DNA from: Flaveria trinervia
Lineage: Eukaryota; Streptophyta; Magnoliopsida; Asterales; Asteraceae
DNA: 64,000 nt
Reading direction: 5' to 3'
Assembly: GCA_025506515.1 (NCBI GenBank)
Contig: CM046443.1
Coordinates: 23,919,898-23,983,897, forward strand
Positions 33,004 to 46,013 of the stretch are shown piece by piece (the stretch's first letter is position 1; the number at the start of each line of letters is the position of its first letter). Both the position numbers and the translations under genes were made by a program. Below the pieces are notes generated by a model that had not been told where the DNA came from, made no database searches, and was given only the letters and a program-made list of their open reading frames with translations.

Positions 33004-34496
33004 TGATTTGAGACATAGGGTGATTCTTCAATCGGATACACAATGAGATCTGTGCAAGTGTTTGTAGCAGGCTCAGCAGCAACAGATGGTGATGGTGATC
33101 ATTTCCTTGAACCAATCAGTGGATGGTAATTCAAAGGAAGTTGAATTTGAAGAAATCTCATCAGCATTTGTTGTGGATGGTGCTACTGGAGCTACAGGGC
33201 CATCAGGTCTAGCTGAATCAGGTAGTTGATCACTAAATTTGAAGAGGTGAGTACTGCTATCATCATCATCATCAGCACCAGCAGAACCACCAGTGGTGAA
33301 CTGTTGACAGGAGCAACAGCAGGAGTTTGATAAGGAACATATTGCAGTTGTCCAAATCAAATATCTCCACAGGGCTTTGTGGGATCTTGTCCTTTGGAGA
33401 TTCATTAACTTAACATGTAGAGTCTCTTCAACCATCTTGCTTCTACATTGAAGACTCTGTATGCTTTGCAAGTTGATGAATAACCAACAAAGTACCCTGC
33501 ATCCACCTTAGGATCAAATTTTTGGAGTTGATCCCGTGTGTTTGAGAATGAAACAAGGACACCCAAATGCTCTGAAAATGAAATTAGAGGGGCCAAATGA
33601 TGAAGAACTTCATATGGAGTCTTCATCAACCTCTGACTTACTAGAACTCTATTCTGTACATAGCAAGTTGTATTGACAGCTTCAGCCCAAAGTCATTGGC
33701 AGTCCAGAATCACCAACATGGACCTTGCAGCTTCAATAAGGGTCTTGTTCTTTCTCTCCACTACTCCATTTGCTCAGGAGTTCTTGAGATGCTATACTGC
33801 CTCTTGATTCCCTTTGATAAGTAAAACTCATCAGTGTGTTTCTGAATTCAGTACCATTGTCACTCCTCACACACTTACTGGTAGGAATACTGCTTCTCAC
33901 GTGTATACAAAGTTCATAATGGACTGCGCAGCCTCATCCTTTGAATGCAAGAAGAAAGTCCATACAAATCTAGAGTAATCATCCACAATTACCAGACAGT
34001 ATTTCTTCTTAGCCATACTCATCACTCTCACAGGACCAAGAGATCCATGTGAAGAAGCTGTAAGCAGGCATGGACTTCGGTTCTTCTATGGAGGGAAATG
34101 AAGCTTTGTGCTGTTTTCCTTTTAAACAAGCAGTGCAGTTATCTTCCACTTGAACTCCTTCATAGGCAATCCCTTACTAAACCATGGTTTATCAGCTGAT
34201 TTATTTTTTGAGATTAACATGACCTAGCCTTCTATGCCATAGAATAGATTCTGATTGAGGGAAGCCTTGGAAAATAGGCAAGGATGGCCTTTGAGATCTA
34301 TTTTCTTGGAAAGATCTAAGGCATACACTCTTCCTGTCCTGTTGGCCTTTAGGAGAGTGTGTTCATCCAACACCTTATCAATCAAACATAGAACTTTGGA
34401 TGACAGAATCCGACAGTTCTTACTGGTGAAAAGAGCAACATGGCCTTTGTCACACATTTGACTGACACTCAAGGTTGTACTTGAGATTTTCCACAT
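33004..34496 (-). pseudogene. E4 integrase, pre-integrase region and linker
   Basis: The pre-integrase segment (34224-34496: LSVSQMCDKGHVALF...LDLSKK) leads to a core where VRSDNGTEFRN is readable near 33855 and NGVVERKNKTL near 33755, so the second Asp and the Glu are kept. The C-terminal EVLHHLAPLISF...KVDAGYFVGYSSTCKAYRVFN segment and an acidic Ser/Asp-rich linker follow. Frameshifts occur in the core and in the linker. Confidence 0.85.
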
Positions 34497-34506
34497 GGTT
34501 ACATCA

Positions 34507-34794
34507 TCAAACTTTATTTCCCCTTGGAAACAAAGCCTTTGCCAATGATGTAACCCTTTGCATCATTGCCAAATGACACAAACCCTTCCTTCCTTGAGAG
34601 TAGTCATTAAGAAGTGATATGTTTCCTGTCATATGCATGGATCCTCCACTGTCTACATACCATATGCCTCTGAGGTATGTTGAAGAACCCTGCAAAACAC
34701 AACACAAATTAGTTAGATTTTGAGACCCAAACCTTTTTGGTTTTGAGCCTGTTCTCATCAACATATGGTAAACTAACATGTTTGTTGGAAACAA
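34507..34794 (-). pseudogene. E4 protease region
   Basis: IWYVDSGGSMHMTGNISLL gives the catalytic DSG (about 34625-34680); copia proteases usually have DSGCSRHMTG or DSGASRHMTG. The frame breaks soon after the flap region. Confidence 0.85.
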
Positions 34795-37490
34795 CAGCCT
34801 GAGTGGAAGAAACTGGTGAAGAAAAGGAAACCTTTGGCTTGGACCTCCTTTTCGGTGGATTCAACATAGGAACATCTAATTGGTTAACTCTTCCAATAGA
34901 TGTTGAACCATTATAACCGCTGTGTCTGATTTTGTGATAAGGATTTCAGCTCTTCAGACACATTGGCATTGGAGTTTGATAAGTTCCTATGTTGCACCTT
35001 CTTCTTTTGAGCAATCTCAGCTGTTACCTGTTTACCCCCTTCATTTTGGATTTCTTTTTGGACATAAGGGTTACAGGATTTGATGTTGCTGGTACAAAAG
35101 TGGCTTCAAAATCAGTTTTCATTTTAACCATTTCCTCTTTACTTTCCTCTTTATGTTTGAGTTTGGATCCCCTTTTCTACCAACATCATCTGTAAGATGA
35201 TTGAACCAACCACATACTTCACATGGTTTCTTCTTCTTCATCTTATGATAATCATCAACTAAAGAGAATGAAACTACTGAAGACTTGCTCTTCAGTACTT
35301 TGGAAGCATTATTTGCTTTCTTGACTTCCTCTTTAGTAGTCTTCAAACTCTTTCTACTGACAGTTTTCTTCTCTTCAGTGCTGACAGTAATTGGAGTTTG
35401 AACTTCAGGTGTTAAATCTTGCTCTCCACTCCTTTCAGGACTTCCAGAAATAGCTCCTGAGTTGATCATCTCTTTGATCATGTGATGTCAGCAGTGGTGC
35501 TGACTTCAACTTTTGATGCTGCTCTATCAAAAGTGAATAACATGATGAGTGGATTGGTTATTGCTTTCTCCATCAGATTTCACTTCTGCTCTTGAAGCAA
35601 ATCTGTAGGAGGAGCAGTGTGATTATAACCAACACCAAACTTCACATTGGAAGCAGATTGCTTACTAAAAGCATTTCAAAACCTTTGCATGATTGTACCC
35701 ATCGATCACACTCTACCTGGGTGACTGCAAGGGTTTCTTTGAGACTTCTCTGGTCTTCCAGAATAACCTCTAGCTTGGCCTTTTCATCATTTAATTGGCC
35801 TTTAAGCTTATAAATCTCATCATTTTACTATTAAGAGCAGACTCAAACTCAACTTTTCTTTTGGAAATGGTTTTCTCAAACTCAAGTTTTTGATTTATTA
35901 TGCTACATTTGCCTCTCTAATGGACAAAGGCAGCATGCATGATTCAGAACATAACTTGGCTTTGCCCTCTGATACCTGAGTTACCTGTGAAGATGATGCA
36001 TTTGAGCAGGAACCCTCAGTAGACTCCAGGGCCATGAGAGCCAGATTCCCAAAAGGACTGTCACCACTATGTTAACGAGCACCTGTGAACAGTTGTTCAT
36101 GACCAGACATGTCATCCGCTAAACTGCTCCAGTCAACAACTCCAGGGGTGAAGAAGCTGTGTTGCTGAGTTGATGAGATTGAGATGGTTGAGGTTCTGGT
36201 AGTGCATGAGGTTGTGGTACTATAGGAACTTGAACTTGATTTGACTGTGGCATGTAATAACAAGGATAAGGATATGGCATTTGACCCTGAGGAACAAAAT
36301 ATGCAGGAGATTGTGGTTGAGAATGATGACTAGAATTGATAGGATTTTGCCCTCTGTGTTGTTGACTATTGCCAGGGAAAGTCACAAAAGGTGCAGAGGA
36401 ATTAGATCCAGATGATCTGCATTCTCTAGCAAAGTGTCCAAGCCTGTGGCATTTGTGACACTTCAACTTACTCTTGTCAAACCAACTTTGGTTTTACCAT
36501 AGAGTCCTGGGAACTTTCTTCCAGTTCTTTTGTAGAACTTCTGAGATCTGATATTTATCAAGGCCATTTGCTCAAAATATCCATCTCTTCTAAGTCATCA
36601 TCAGCAATCCCCTTGAGATCATCCATGATGAAGCATAGATTGTCATTATTACATCCAGTAAACTGACTATCAACACTGACAAAAGCAGAATCAGAAGGTT
36701 TTGAGGAGAAATCAATATGCTCATCATACTGGCATTCAGATGAAGCATATTCTAACTCATGACCAACCAAGGCAGTGTTGCCTGGTACAAAGTCTTCAGT
36801 GAGATTTCCAGATGAAGACAGTTTTCGTTTCTGTTCTATCTCTCTCTCAAATGTGAGCAATTCCCATGGAGTTGGGTGAGAGATAGTTTGTCCAATTTGC
36901 ACTAGAGCATAGACAATAGTATATTGTCCCATCTCTCAGTCAGTGATCTGAGAAATCTGTTATTCATCTGGATATGGTGTACTCAAGTTTGACCATTTTT
37001 AATTCAGAGATCAAACAAGAGAACCGCTCAAACTGTTGAGTCAGTGTCTCACCCTTTCTATGAGAGAATGTCTCGTATTGTTGGGCAAGGATTTCTCTAT
37101 TATTTGCCAAGACCTCATCTGTTCCTCCAAATTGTTCTTTCAAGGCATTCCAGAGGTCATGGGCAGTTTCATGATGCATTAGCCCAGAATAGATTTCATT
37201 GGGCAGTGCCATGGCCAGAATTCCATGGGCTTTTGCATCAATCTCAAACAACTTCTTATCCTCATCTGAGTATTGCTTCCTCCTCTTCGGAACCATTTGA
37301 TTGGTTTCCGGTTATTCACCATAGGCTTGTGTGGACCATGTACCACTGATGTCCAACAACCTGCGCTGTTAACAGACAGGTGATGGAGCATTCGTCGTTG
37401 CCATATGTTATAGTCATTCCTAACCAGCATTGGAGGCTTGGTTGAGGAACCAGTATTGTGAGGATCATTGAAAGGAGTAGTCATTTTCAA
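34795..37490 (-). pseudogene. E4 gag with two zinc-knuckle sites
   Basis: The start MKMTTPFNDPHNTGSSTKPPMLVRNDYNIWQRRM at 37490 is a typical copia gag N-terminus. It is followed, after a frameshift, by the UBN2-type segment ALPNEIYSGLMHHETAHDLWNALKEQFGG (36964-37296). A CCHC knuckle CHKCHRLGHFAREC lies near 36419-36463. A second one, CEVCGWFNHLTDDV (about 35180-35220), has lost its final Cys. Between them are Gln/Pro-rich and Ser-rich regions. Gag forms the virus-like particle and binds element RNA. Confidence 0.85.
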
Positions 37491-37715
37491 TCCATATACA
37501 ATTTAATTCAAGCTTTTAAACATTTTTACATAGACCACAACAGACTCAATGAAAATGAAGAGAAAATCTCAGGATGAATGACCATAAACACAGAAAATTC
37601 AATCTCTATAACCGTTTCTTGCAAAAAAAATGCTAATTCAATCAAACTTGGATCTTGAATAGCAGTTTCAATGATCAATTATTATCGATCATGATTAACC
37701 CGCTCTGATACCATT
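37491..37715 (-). promoter_or_regulatory. E4 leader and primer binding site
   Basis: Minus-strand TGGTATCAGAGC (37702-37713) lies two bases from the 5' LTR; it pairs with initiator tRNA-Met. The remaining leader of about 210 bases has no ORF. Confidence 0.88.
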
Positions 37716-38610
37716 TGTCAGGATCGATCACAAGTTTGATGTATTAGAGCGTAACGCAGCCGAATAAGAACAAGAATTAGACAAATTGTAGCAAGAATTT
37801 GATACTCGTATGCATTAAGAACAAATACGGTTATAACGAGAGTATATTTCTGTAACAAGGAATGTTCTATAATATCGAATATTTCTGATCAAATCATTCC
37901 CACATTATTACAATAGGTGGACACTCCTTATATAGAGTGCAATCGCTGATGTTATCACGGAAAGTGACAACTGGCAGATCTCTTACAAAATAACTAACTC
38001 TTAACAACTACTGAAATGTTCACAACTACTGAGAACATATCAGAGTGTTAAGTACAAAATATGAAACTACTGATAAGAAACTACAGAAACTACAACGACT
38101 GAAGAACAAGCTCTTCAGTCGTTTTAAAAACTACTAAAAAATATAAAACTACTGATGAGCACAACAACTGAAGAAGTATTCTTCAGCTGTTGTGTCAAAC
38201 TACTGACAGAAAACATAAAACTACTGAAAGGTAAACCATCACAACTACTGAAGAAGACCTCTTCAGCTGTTGTGACAACGTCTAATACTTTCGTCTTCAG
38301 CACTTGTGTCTTCAGACTTTGTCTTCAACACTTGTGTCTTCAGACTTTGTCTTCAGCACTTGTGTCTTCAGACTTTGTCTTCAGCACTTGTGTCTTCAGC
38401 ACTTGTCTTCAGACTTTGTCTTCAGCACTTGTCTTCAGACTTTGTCTTCAGCACTTGTCTCAGACTTTGTCTTCAGCACTTGTCTTCAGACTTTGTTTCA
38501 GCACTTGTGTTCAGACTTTGTAACAGCTGTTGTGGTCTTCAGTAGTTGATGTGACGTCTGTGGGACTTAAAGTTTTTCTGATCCGGCTCATTGGTTCTTT
38601 TGGTCCAACA
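37716..38610 (-). mobile_element. E4 5' LTR
   Basis: Matches 26283-27183 with small indels. The TATA box on the minus strand is at 37927-37936. The repeat array is at 38291-38525. Confidence 0.95.
38291..38525. repeat. 28-bp minisatellite in the E4 5' LTR
   Basis: Same CTTCAGCACTTG / CTTCAGACTTTG blocks as 26868-27080 but with a different number and order of partial units. Confidence 0.9.
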
Positions 38611-39766
38611 AATCATTTGGGACTTGTTATCAAAATCTTTCGATGCTCAATTCTTGGTGTTCATCCAGAGTCATCAGCAGCTTTAGGGAATCATACTGGA
38701 AATCTTAGATTACCATATTGATTTGAACATTCAAGAATTGCAGCCACAATGATTGTCAATATGTTTGTCCACTTAAATCCATACACAGACTCTTGACTCA
38801 AAGCGGTGATTGTTTTTGGTTTATTTAATTCAACGAACATTTGTGGATCCCACACTTATATGGTAATCAACATCCCTCAAGAGCTTTTGAGCGGTCTACG
38901 GGTATTGTTACAAGAAGAGACTATTCTTAGAGCTTTCATAGAGAAACCGGTCCTCAGGTCAGTGCCATCGCCAGCAAAGAGGCGGCAAACAACAATGAAT
39001 TCTAGAATATCTAGGTTATGCTTATCCTCAGGTCAGTGCCATCGCACAGCAGAGAGGCACACAACCTATCTCCTTGTTAGAGCAGCTTTTATTTTGCACC
39101 AAATGCACCAACAACATAGGTCATTAGCTTGATAGCATTTTTCTTTCATTTTTTTCGTGCTTTGCTCTATTTATGGTCATCCGCACACATTTGTGGCGTT
39201 TACATGCTCATTACCCTTATTGGAATATTATTGATTGTGTTAACCAGTGATAAGATGGAAGCCCACAGTCAGTTGAACAACTTAGTTTGATCTTGAGATC
39301 ACCAGTCCGGTCTAATCATCTATTGTGTTGAATCTACCGACATATCAATTGTGATCTAGCAACCTCTAGGTCTACTCTCATTGTGTTACCTTAGAAGTTA
39401 CCAGTTTTTCTATCATCTTCCTTTTATATTGCTTAGACTACACAGACTTATACTTTCAAATTTTTTTAAATTAGGATTTTAAAGTCCCTCTTGACTTGTT
39501 CCTGTGTACTATCATATTCCAAAGGGTTTGAATCGGTATCACAGATACGATCTACCTTGTATCAGCTTTCCACTCCTTCTCCCTCGGTTTCCCTTTTTTT
39601 TAATGTTGCTTGCTGACTTATTCTCCCCCTAAAATACTAAAATCAAACCTGGTTAATTATTTTTAGGATTTTAATAAACAGCAGAATAACATGAGTTTAA
39701 TTTAAACAAACTAAAATAAACAAATAAAATAAAATAAAAAAGAAAAATTAACTAAACTACATCGGA
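38611..39766 (-). other. E3 3' spacer, part right of the E4 insertion
   Basis: Non-coding. It matches E1 984-2130 in reverse orientation and includes the internal polypurine run (plus strand TTCTCCCCCTAAAAT near 39622-39636) and the duplicated motif (about 38954-39060). Starts with the second copy of aatca. Confidence 0.8.
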
Positions 39767-41763
39767 CTACACATGATCATCATCAGGAATAACATCAGTT
39801 TTCTTTTTAACGCCGTTGACCTCTAGCAAATATTGAAAACGTGGTTCATCAAAGGCTTTAGTATAGAGGTCAGCGCGTTGAAAATCAGTATTAATTTTTA
39901 CCACATCAATTAAGTTCTTTTCAAAACAATCTCTTATGAAATGATATTTAATACCGATATGTTTGGTCTTAGGATGTTGGACCGGATTTTTAGTTACTGC
40001 AATTGCAGCAGAGTTATCTACAAAAATAGGAGTAGAATGGAACGTTAAACCGTAATCCCGCATTTGCTGTTGAATCCAGATGATTTGTGAACAACAACTT
40101 GCAGCAGCAACGTATTCGGCTTCACAGGTTGACAATGCAACCGATGTCTGCTTCTTACACTGCCAGGTAATTAATCTTCTCCCAAAGAATTGACACCCTG
40201 CTGATGTAGACTTGTAGTTCATCTTGCAGCCTCCGTAGTTCGAGTCACTATACGCCGTGATCTCAAAATCATCATCATGAGGATACCACAACCCAAGTGT
40301 GGGTGTACCCTTTAGATAGCGAAAAATCCTTTTGACCCCTATCAGATGATTGACCTTAGGTTTAGCCTGATATCTAGAACATAAACATGTCGCATACATG
40401 ATATCAGGTCTAGAGGTAGTGAGATACATGAGGGATCCAATCATTCCTCGGTACATCGTGGCATCCACAAGATCTCCATTTTCATCAGGTGCAATGTCGT
40501 GATTCGTAGCCAGTGGAGTACCAGCAGCAGATGCATTCTCCATGTCAAAGCAATTTAGAATGTCTCTTACGTACTTGGTCTGATGTAGAAAGATCCCATT
40601 TGGTGTTTGATCCACCTGTAGCCCGAGAAAGAACTTCATCTCCCCCATAGCACTCATCTCAAACTCTTTCTGCGTAACTACTTCAAATTCTTTGCATAAC
40701 TCTTCGTTCTTTGAACCGAAAATTATGTCATCAACATAGATTTGTACGAGCAGTAGGTCGCCATCTTTTTCTTTAGTGAACAGCGTGCAGTCAATGACTC
40801 CCCTGCGAAAGCCGTGTTTCACAAGATGAGTCGAGAGTTTCTCATACCAAGCTCTTGGAGCTTGATGAAGCCCGTATAAAGCCTTGTCGAGCTTGTAGAC
40901 TCTATCCCGATGATAAGGATCTTCAAATCCCTCGGGTTGACTGACATAAACTGTTTCTCTAATTTCCCCATGAAGAAATGCACTCTTCACATCTAATTGA
41001 TAGACTTTAATCTTCATGTACGATGCATAGGCAAGGAAGATACGAATGGCTTCCATCCTTGCCACGGGTGCAAATACCTCATTGTAATCAATTCCCTCGA
41101 CTTGGCGAAATCCCTAAACAACAGGTCGAGCCTTGTTCCTGATAATGATCCCTTGGTCATCTTTCTTGCATTTTAAAACCCATTTGGTGCCAATGACCTT
41201 AGCAGCTTTAGGTCTATCAACCAGAGACCATACACCTAACTTCTTCTAACTTCTTGAACTAAAGAAGTTCTTCTTGCATTGCACTCACCCACGCCTCATC
41301 ATTTAGTGCTTCACTGACATATTTTGGCTCAACCTGTGAGACAAAACACCGATAGGCACCATCATGGATATATCCTTTTCCATAACAGAGGCATAATCAG
41401 CTGAGTACAGCTGATTTTGGGTTTGTACTCCTGATGGACATCCCCAATGACATTGTCTAAGGGATGATAAACGTTTAGACGTGATCCTGGAGTAGTAGGA
41501 ACAGCTACCTCAGAGCCAAGATGATGAACATTTGGTTCTTCATCTGAGGTAGTTGGAGTTTGAGGCTCTGACGTCAAAGGTGCACCACTGGTAGATGCTT
41601 GTGGACTTTCAGGAACTGGAACCTGTTCCTCCTGACTGTTCTGGTTAGCTTCTTCAGCTTCATTTTCAGAGGAGGTGTCACTGTCGTCGATTACTCCCCC
41701 TGAATGAGTAGATGATTCTCCCTGTGAGCTAGATGTTGGTGGATTCAAGCTATCATACATCAT
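39767..41763 (-). pseudogene. E3 reverse transcriptase and RNase H, with upstream linker
   Basis: The 432-codon open frame 39767-41065 carries RT motifs VYQLDVKSAFLHGEIRETVYVSQ, LDKALYGLHQAPRAWYEKLS, LLVQIYVDDIIFGSKNEELC (catalytic YVDD) and SAMGEMKFFLGLQ, then RNase H motifs YSDSNYGGC, STCEAEYVAAAS, IFVDNSAAIAVTKNPVQH and KHIGIKYHFIRD, and ends normally with stop at 39767-39769. It is one of the two longest intact frames of the window and could be enzymatically complete from the palm domain onward. The RT N-terminus (41066-41361) and the acidic Ser/Glu linker (41362-41763) are in other frames, so the polyprotein is broken. Confidence 0.93.
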
Positions 41764-42970
41764 TCGTTAGCTAATTCGTCATCCGAGGGAGAGAGTGGAA
41801 TGTTGAATGACTTGAAGAATCCATCATAGTCAAAGAAGTAGGCGGGTCCTTTGCCAGTAGGTGGTGTGGTGAATCGTTGAACATCAACATTACACCAAAC
41901 TTCTACTAGACCTGTTGAGTTATTGTAAACTCGCTTGTTAGGTATGTTGTATCCTAGAAAGATGCCTCATTGCCTTCTCGCTGAATTTACCTTCTTGTGT
42001 CTTCTTCAGAAGTGTGCACGGCGCCCCAAATGGTTCGAGATACTCCAAGTTCGGTTTGCGTCTTTGTAGTAGCTCGTAACATGTTTTTCCGTGGCGCTTG
42101 ACTATCAGGACTCGATTCAGTGTATAACATGCATTTGCCACTGCCTCATTCCAGAATTGGATAGGCAGTTTTGAGTCTGCCAGCATAGTCGTGATGTCTC
42201 TATCAAGCTCCTGTTCTTTCTCTCAGCAACACCATTCATCTTAGGTGTGTAAGCAGAAGTGAATTGATGCACAATCCCCTTTTTCCTTGCAGTATTCCTC
42301 CATCCAATGGTTCTTGAATTCCGTTCCGTTTTCTGAGCATACTTGTCTAACTTTTAGCTTGTAGAGAGATTCCAGTGTGGTTACTAACTCTTGAATGATT
42401 CAAATGTTTCTGATTGGATTTCAGAAACATTACCCAAGTAAACCTTGAGTAGTCATCGGTGACCACAAAACAGTACAAGTCGCCTGCAATGCTCTTTGTA
42501 CTGACTGGACCGAACAGATCCATGTGAAGAAGTTCAAGAGGAAGTTCTATTGAATTAACTTTCTTTTCCATATGAGACTTCTTTGTCTGTTTACCTTTCT
42601 TGCAAGCTATACAGAAATCAGGAAGCTGAAAGTTCTTGACATTAACACCTCTCACCAGATCCTTCTATATCAAGTGATTCATCTTCCTTTGACTGATGTG
42701 TCCCATTCTCCTATGCCAGGAGATGGAGTCTTTTTCAGTAGCTTTGGATAGAAAAGACTGAACCTCATGATCCATTGTATAAGCTGTTGACAGATCCAAG
42801 ACATAAAGATCTTTATATCTTGAAGCAGTCATTAAAACTTGGTCCTCTGGGATCACGTAGTCTTTCTTCAGTACGTAACACCTCTTGTTGTCGAAGATGA
42901 ATTTAAATTCCTTATCACATATTTGAGAAACAGAGAGTAAGTTGTTTTGAAGTTGCTGGACGTAGTTCAC
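41764..42970 (-). pseudogene. E3 pre-integrase and integrase
   Basis: The pre-integrase segment (42665-42970) ends with ISWHRRMGHISQRKM, the His part of the zinc-binding site; CIACKKGKQ supplies the Cys part. The core has ELLHMDLFGPVSTKS (first Asp) and VVTDDYSRFTWVMF. The second catalytic site reads SENGTEF (about 42305-42340) instead of the usual SDNGTEF. The C-terminal part (41938-42186: PIQFWNEAVANACYTLNRVLIVK) follows. Several frameshifts. Confidence 0.9.
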
Positions 42971-43252
42971 CCTATCAAACTTAACTTTCTGATTTCCAAC
43001 TTCTCCCTGAGCTGTGATATAGCCTCCCTTGTTTCCTGCAAACGAAACATGCCTCCTTTATTTGTTTGACATTTGATAAAAGAGCTCTGTTCCTGTCATG
43101 TGCCTGGATGCTCCGCTGTCTACTATCCACGTGTTAGTTTCAACACTGTATTGAACAACCTGCACATACAAGGTAAAGGATTAGTTTAGGTTAGGAACCC
43201 AAGCCTTTACTGGCTTGGGTTTCCCAGAGGCATCACACATCAGAAATTCAAC
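42971..43252 (-). pseudogene. E3 protease region
   Basis: TNTWIVDSGASRHMTGTELFYQM is readable at about 43070-43140 with the catalytic DSG intact. The flap region toward 42971 (FAGNKGGYITAQGEVGNQKVKF) is in a shifted frame. Confidence 0.85.
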
Positions 43253-46013
43253 CTATTGACCCTTAGAAGGTGAGGGTAGCTCAGGTTCCTTCTTGTCATC
43301 ATTACCAGACATAGAGATTGACTTCTCTTTCCATAAGCCAGATTTGTGCAATGCCTGTTTGTGATAAACAGTCGACTGGCTAACGGATTGAACTTTCTGT
43401 TCACTAGTTCTTCTATGTGGAGTTAAAGAGCTCCTCTTAGAAGACTTAGGTTTTGAGTCCTGAAGTTCAATCTTCTTCCTAGGTGTCTGATAATAAGGAC
43501 AGTATGAAGCAATGTGTCCACATTCTCCACAGTTGTAGCACGCCCTGCTATCAACTTTATGATTAAACTGTCTTTGTGGAGACGTGTGTGACACTCTAGT
43601 AACATCACTCACTTTAGGTTTTGACTCTGGTTCTTTTGATGTGTTACTAGTTTAACAAAATTAACTGATTTAACCTGCTTGACATCCTTTTCGTTTTGGT
43701 TAATTGGTCTTTGATTTGAAGTATGTGAAATGTGATCCTTAAAGCCCTTTTTGGTTCTGATTTGACTTTGTTAGAACCTGACTTTAAGTTAACCTTTTCA
43801 AATTCCTTTTCCAGATTAACACAAGGCAATTTACCCTTTTCCTTTGAAGTGGTCTCCTTTTGTTTGTTTCCAGTGTCAATAGATGAACATAAGGAATCTG
43901 GATCACTAACAAGAGGAATAGACAATACATGATCCTTGATGGGATTACTATTTAAAGGTCTAGTTTTAGTGTTAATCAAAGTCTCAGGTGGTGGCGGAAC
44001 CACTTTATAACCCAGTCCCTCCCCGTTGTTCCTTTCTTTCACTAAGTGTTGGACTATGTGCGACGAACTAGTCCAACTATACAGTTTCTGTTTTAGTGAA
44101 TTTACTTCTACTTCAAGAACTGCCTTTTGCTTCTTAGTGTCTTCTAGGGAGTTTAGATAATACCTAATTTCATTAGCTTGATTAAAGGCAACTACTTCGG
44201 TTTCCCTAAGCTGTTTAGTCAAAAGGTCTATCTTTTCTTTATAACTGAGCTCATTTTGTTTTAATACCCTATTAGCCTCAGTGCATAGATGCAAATCTTT
44301 TATCAAGTTATCATTATGATCTAATAACCTAGCAAATTTAGCATCTATGCTATTCCTAAAGGCATCACAATCAGAACAAGCATGATTATTAAACATTGTG
44401 TCAGTAGTACTTACCTGAGCTGATTCAGAAGCGTTTGCCATCAATGCAGTATCAGATGATTTTGATTCTTTTGCTTCTGTCTTTTCTGTCTCTGACATGG
44501 TAGTCTCCACTTTTGGCTTGTAACTGACCTCGGTTGCAGTTACTTCTTCACTATGTGACATTGCTATCTCAACTGCTAGATCTCCTTCACTAGCGGAATC
44601 ACTGTCAATATCTTCTACATTGCAATGTTTGATTCCCCTGGTGAGACAAACCTAAAGCTCCAATCCTGTCCTTCATCATCATGAGCAGTCAAGGCTTTTG
44701 AGTCCTTGTTTGAGGAAGTAGAACTGGTAGTTTGCTTGTCTAGACGAGTGAAGGATGAGAACGGGTTCCCGTTCCCAGTCTTCTTGGCTTCACACATTCT
44801 CTCTTGAAGTGCCCCTTTTCACCACAGTTAAAGCAGGTCACTTTACTCTTGTCGAAGCCAAAGGTGGTATCCTTAGTAGCAACCAAGTTCTGTCCAGTCT
44901 TTTTCACAAACTTCTTCGCCCTCCGGACAGCACTTGCTAAGGCCCACATTATGTCCATTCTCTCAAGCTCCATTTCGTCCACCTGCTCGTAGTCCTCGTC
45001 TGCCAGATGGCAGTTTCCAATCTTTCCAGCAACAAGTTCATCATAGGAATGGACCATTGCTGCTAATAGATCAATGTGCTCTCGAGCTACTTCCACAAGT
45101 CACATTACCGAGGTTCTCGGTCTTCAGTCTAGTAGCATTTGCTTCAGATCCAATGTATTGGGTACAAGAAGACCCTGACATTTCTGAACCTGAAGAAGGT
45201 GCATGTGTAGGACTCGATGAGCTAGACACAAATGCAATCTGGAGGGGTTCTCCAGATGTCTTAGCTTGAGGAGTGGCATTGTATAAAGCTGGATTTGATT
45301 GTACGTAGACTTCTGAGCTCTGTACTTCATTCTAAGTGATTCTTCTCGCAACTTAAGAATGAATTCATTAATATCCAGTTTTGACAGCATTCCATTCTGT
45401 GTAAGATTAGACACGAATGAAACCTATTTTTCAGGCAATCCGTCTACAAAATTATTAACTTTCTCTTCCATGGTAGTAGCCACCCCATGTGTATGCAGTT
45501 CACTCATCAGATGGTAGAATCTATCTATAACATCGTCCAAACTCTCGTTTCCCATCGATGAGAAGTTGTCGAATTCCTTCTTTAACTCCTTAGCCTTGAT
45601 TGCCTTCAACGAGGCATTCCCGTCGTACCTCTTCTCTAGCTCATCCCATAGTTTCTTGGACTGCTTATTCTCTGAGTACTGGTGGAATATCTCTTTAGGG
45701 ATAGACTGTGTAATCAATGCATAGACCCTCTTCTCTGCATTATATTTGACTTTCTGCGCGTCTGTCATCCCTCCTAAGTTAACTTTACTCCATCGGCTCC
45801 CACTGGTGTACTATATCCAATCTCGATGGCCTCCCATAGATTCGGATCCACTCCATTGAGGTTGATCTCAAAACGTTGTTTCCAGTGGGGAAACTCATCT
45901 AACGTTAAAAGCTTTGGTGGTTTATTATGATTACCCACCTCACTCTCAAGTAGCAGCAGGTTCTGGATCCTAGAGTCCTTCCCAACAGTAAAGGCTGACA
46001 TTTGATCTTCCAT
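43253..46013 (-). pseudogene. E3 gag, long type with coiled coil and two zinc knuckles
   Basis: Starts MEDQMSAFTVGKDSRIQN at 46013. In order: LDEFPHWKQRFEINLNG N-terminal segment; UBN2-like segment (45424-45768: SIPKEIFHQYSENKQSKKLWDELEKRYDG); first CCHC knuckle CFNCGEKGHFKREC (about 44797-44838); a long coiled coil (about 44040-44330) ending in GEGLGYKVVPPPP; second knuckle CYNCGECGHIASYC (about 43500-43541). The extended C-terminal coiled coil after the knuckle is a known feature of Sirevirus Gag proteins. Frameshifts lie near 45770, 45415, 45100, 44615 and 43640. Confidence 0.88.

Larger units (their letters stand above)
26283..38610 (-). mobile_element. E4: complete Ty1/copia element nested in E3
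   Basis: LTRs of 901 and 895 bp (26283-27183 and 37716-38610), a tRNA-Met primer site at 37702-37713, a polypurine tract next to the left LTR, and the duplication aatca on both sides (26278-26282 and 38611-38615) define a complete 12.3-kb insertion into the E3 spacer. The family differs from E3 by LTR and protein sequence, but the layout with a 3' accessory gene is the same. All coding parts are broken. Confidence 0.96.
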
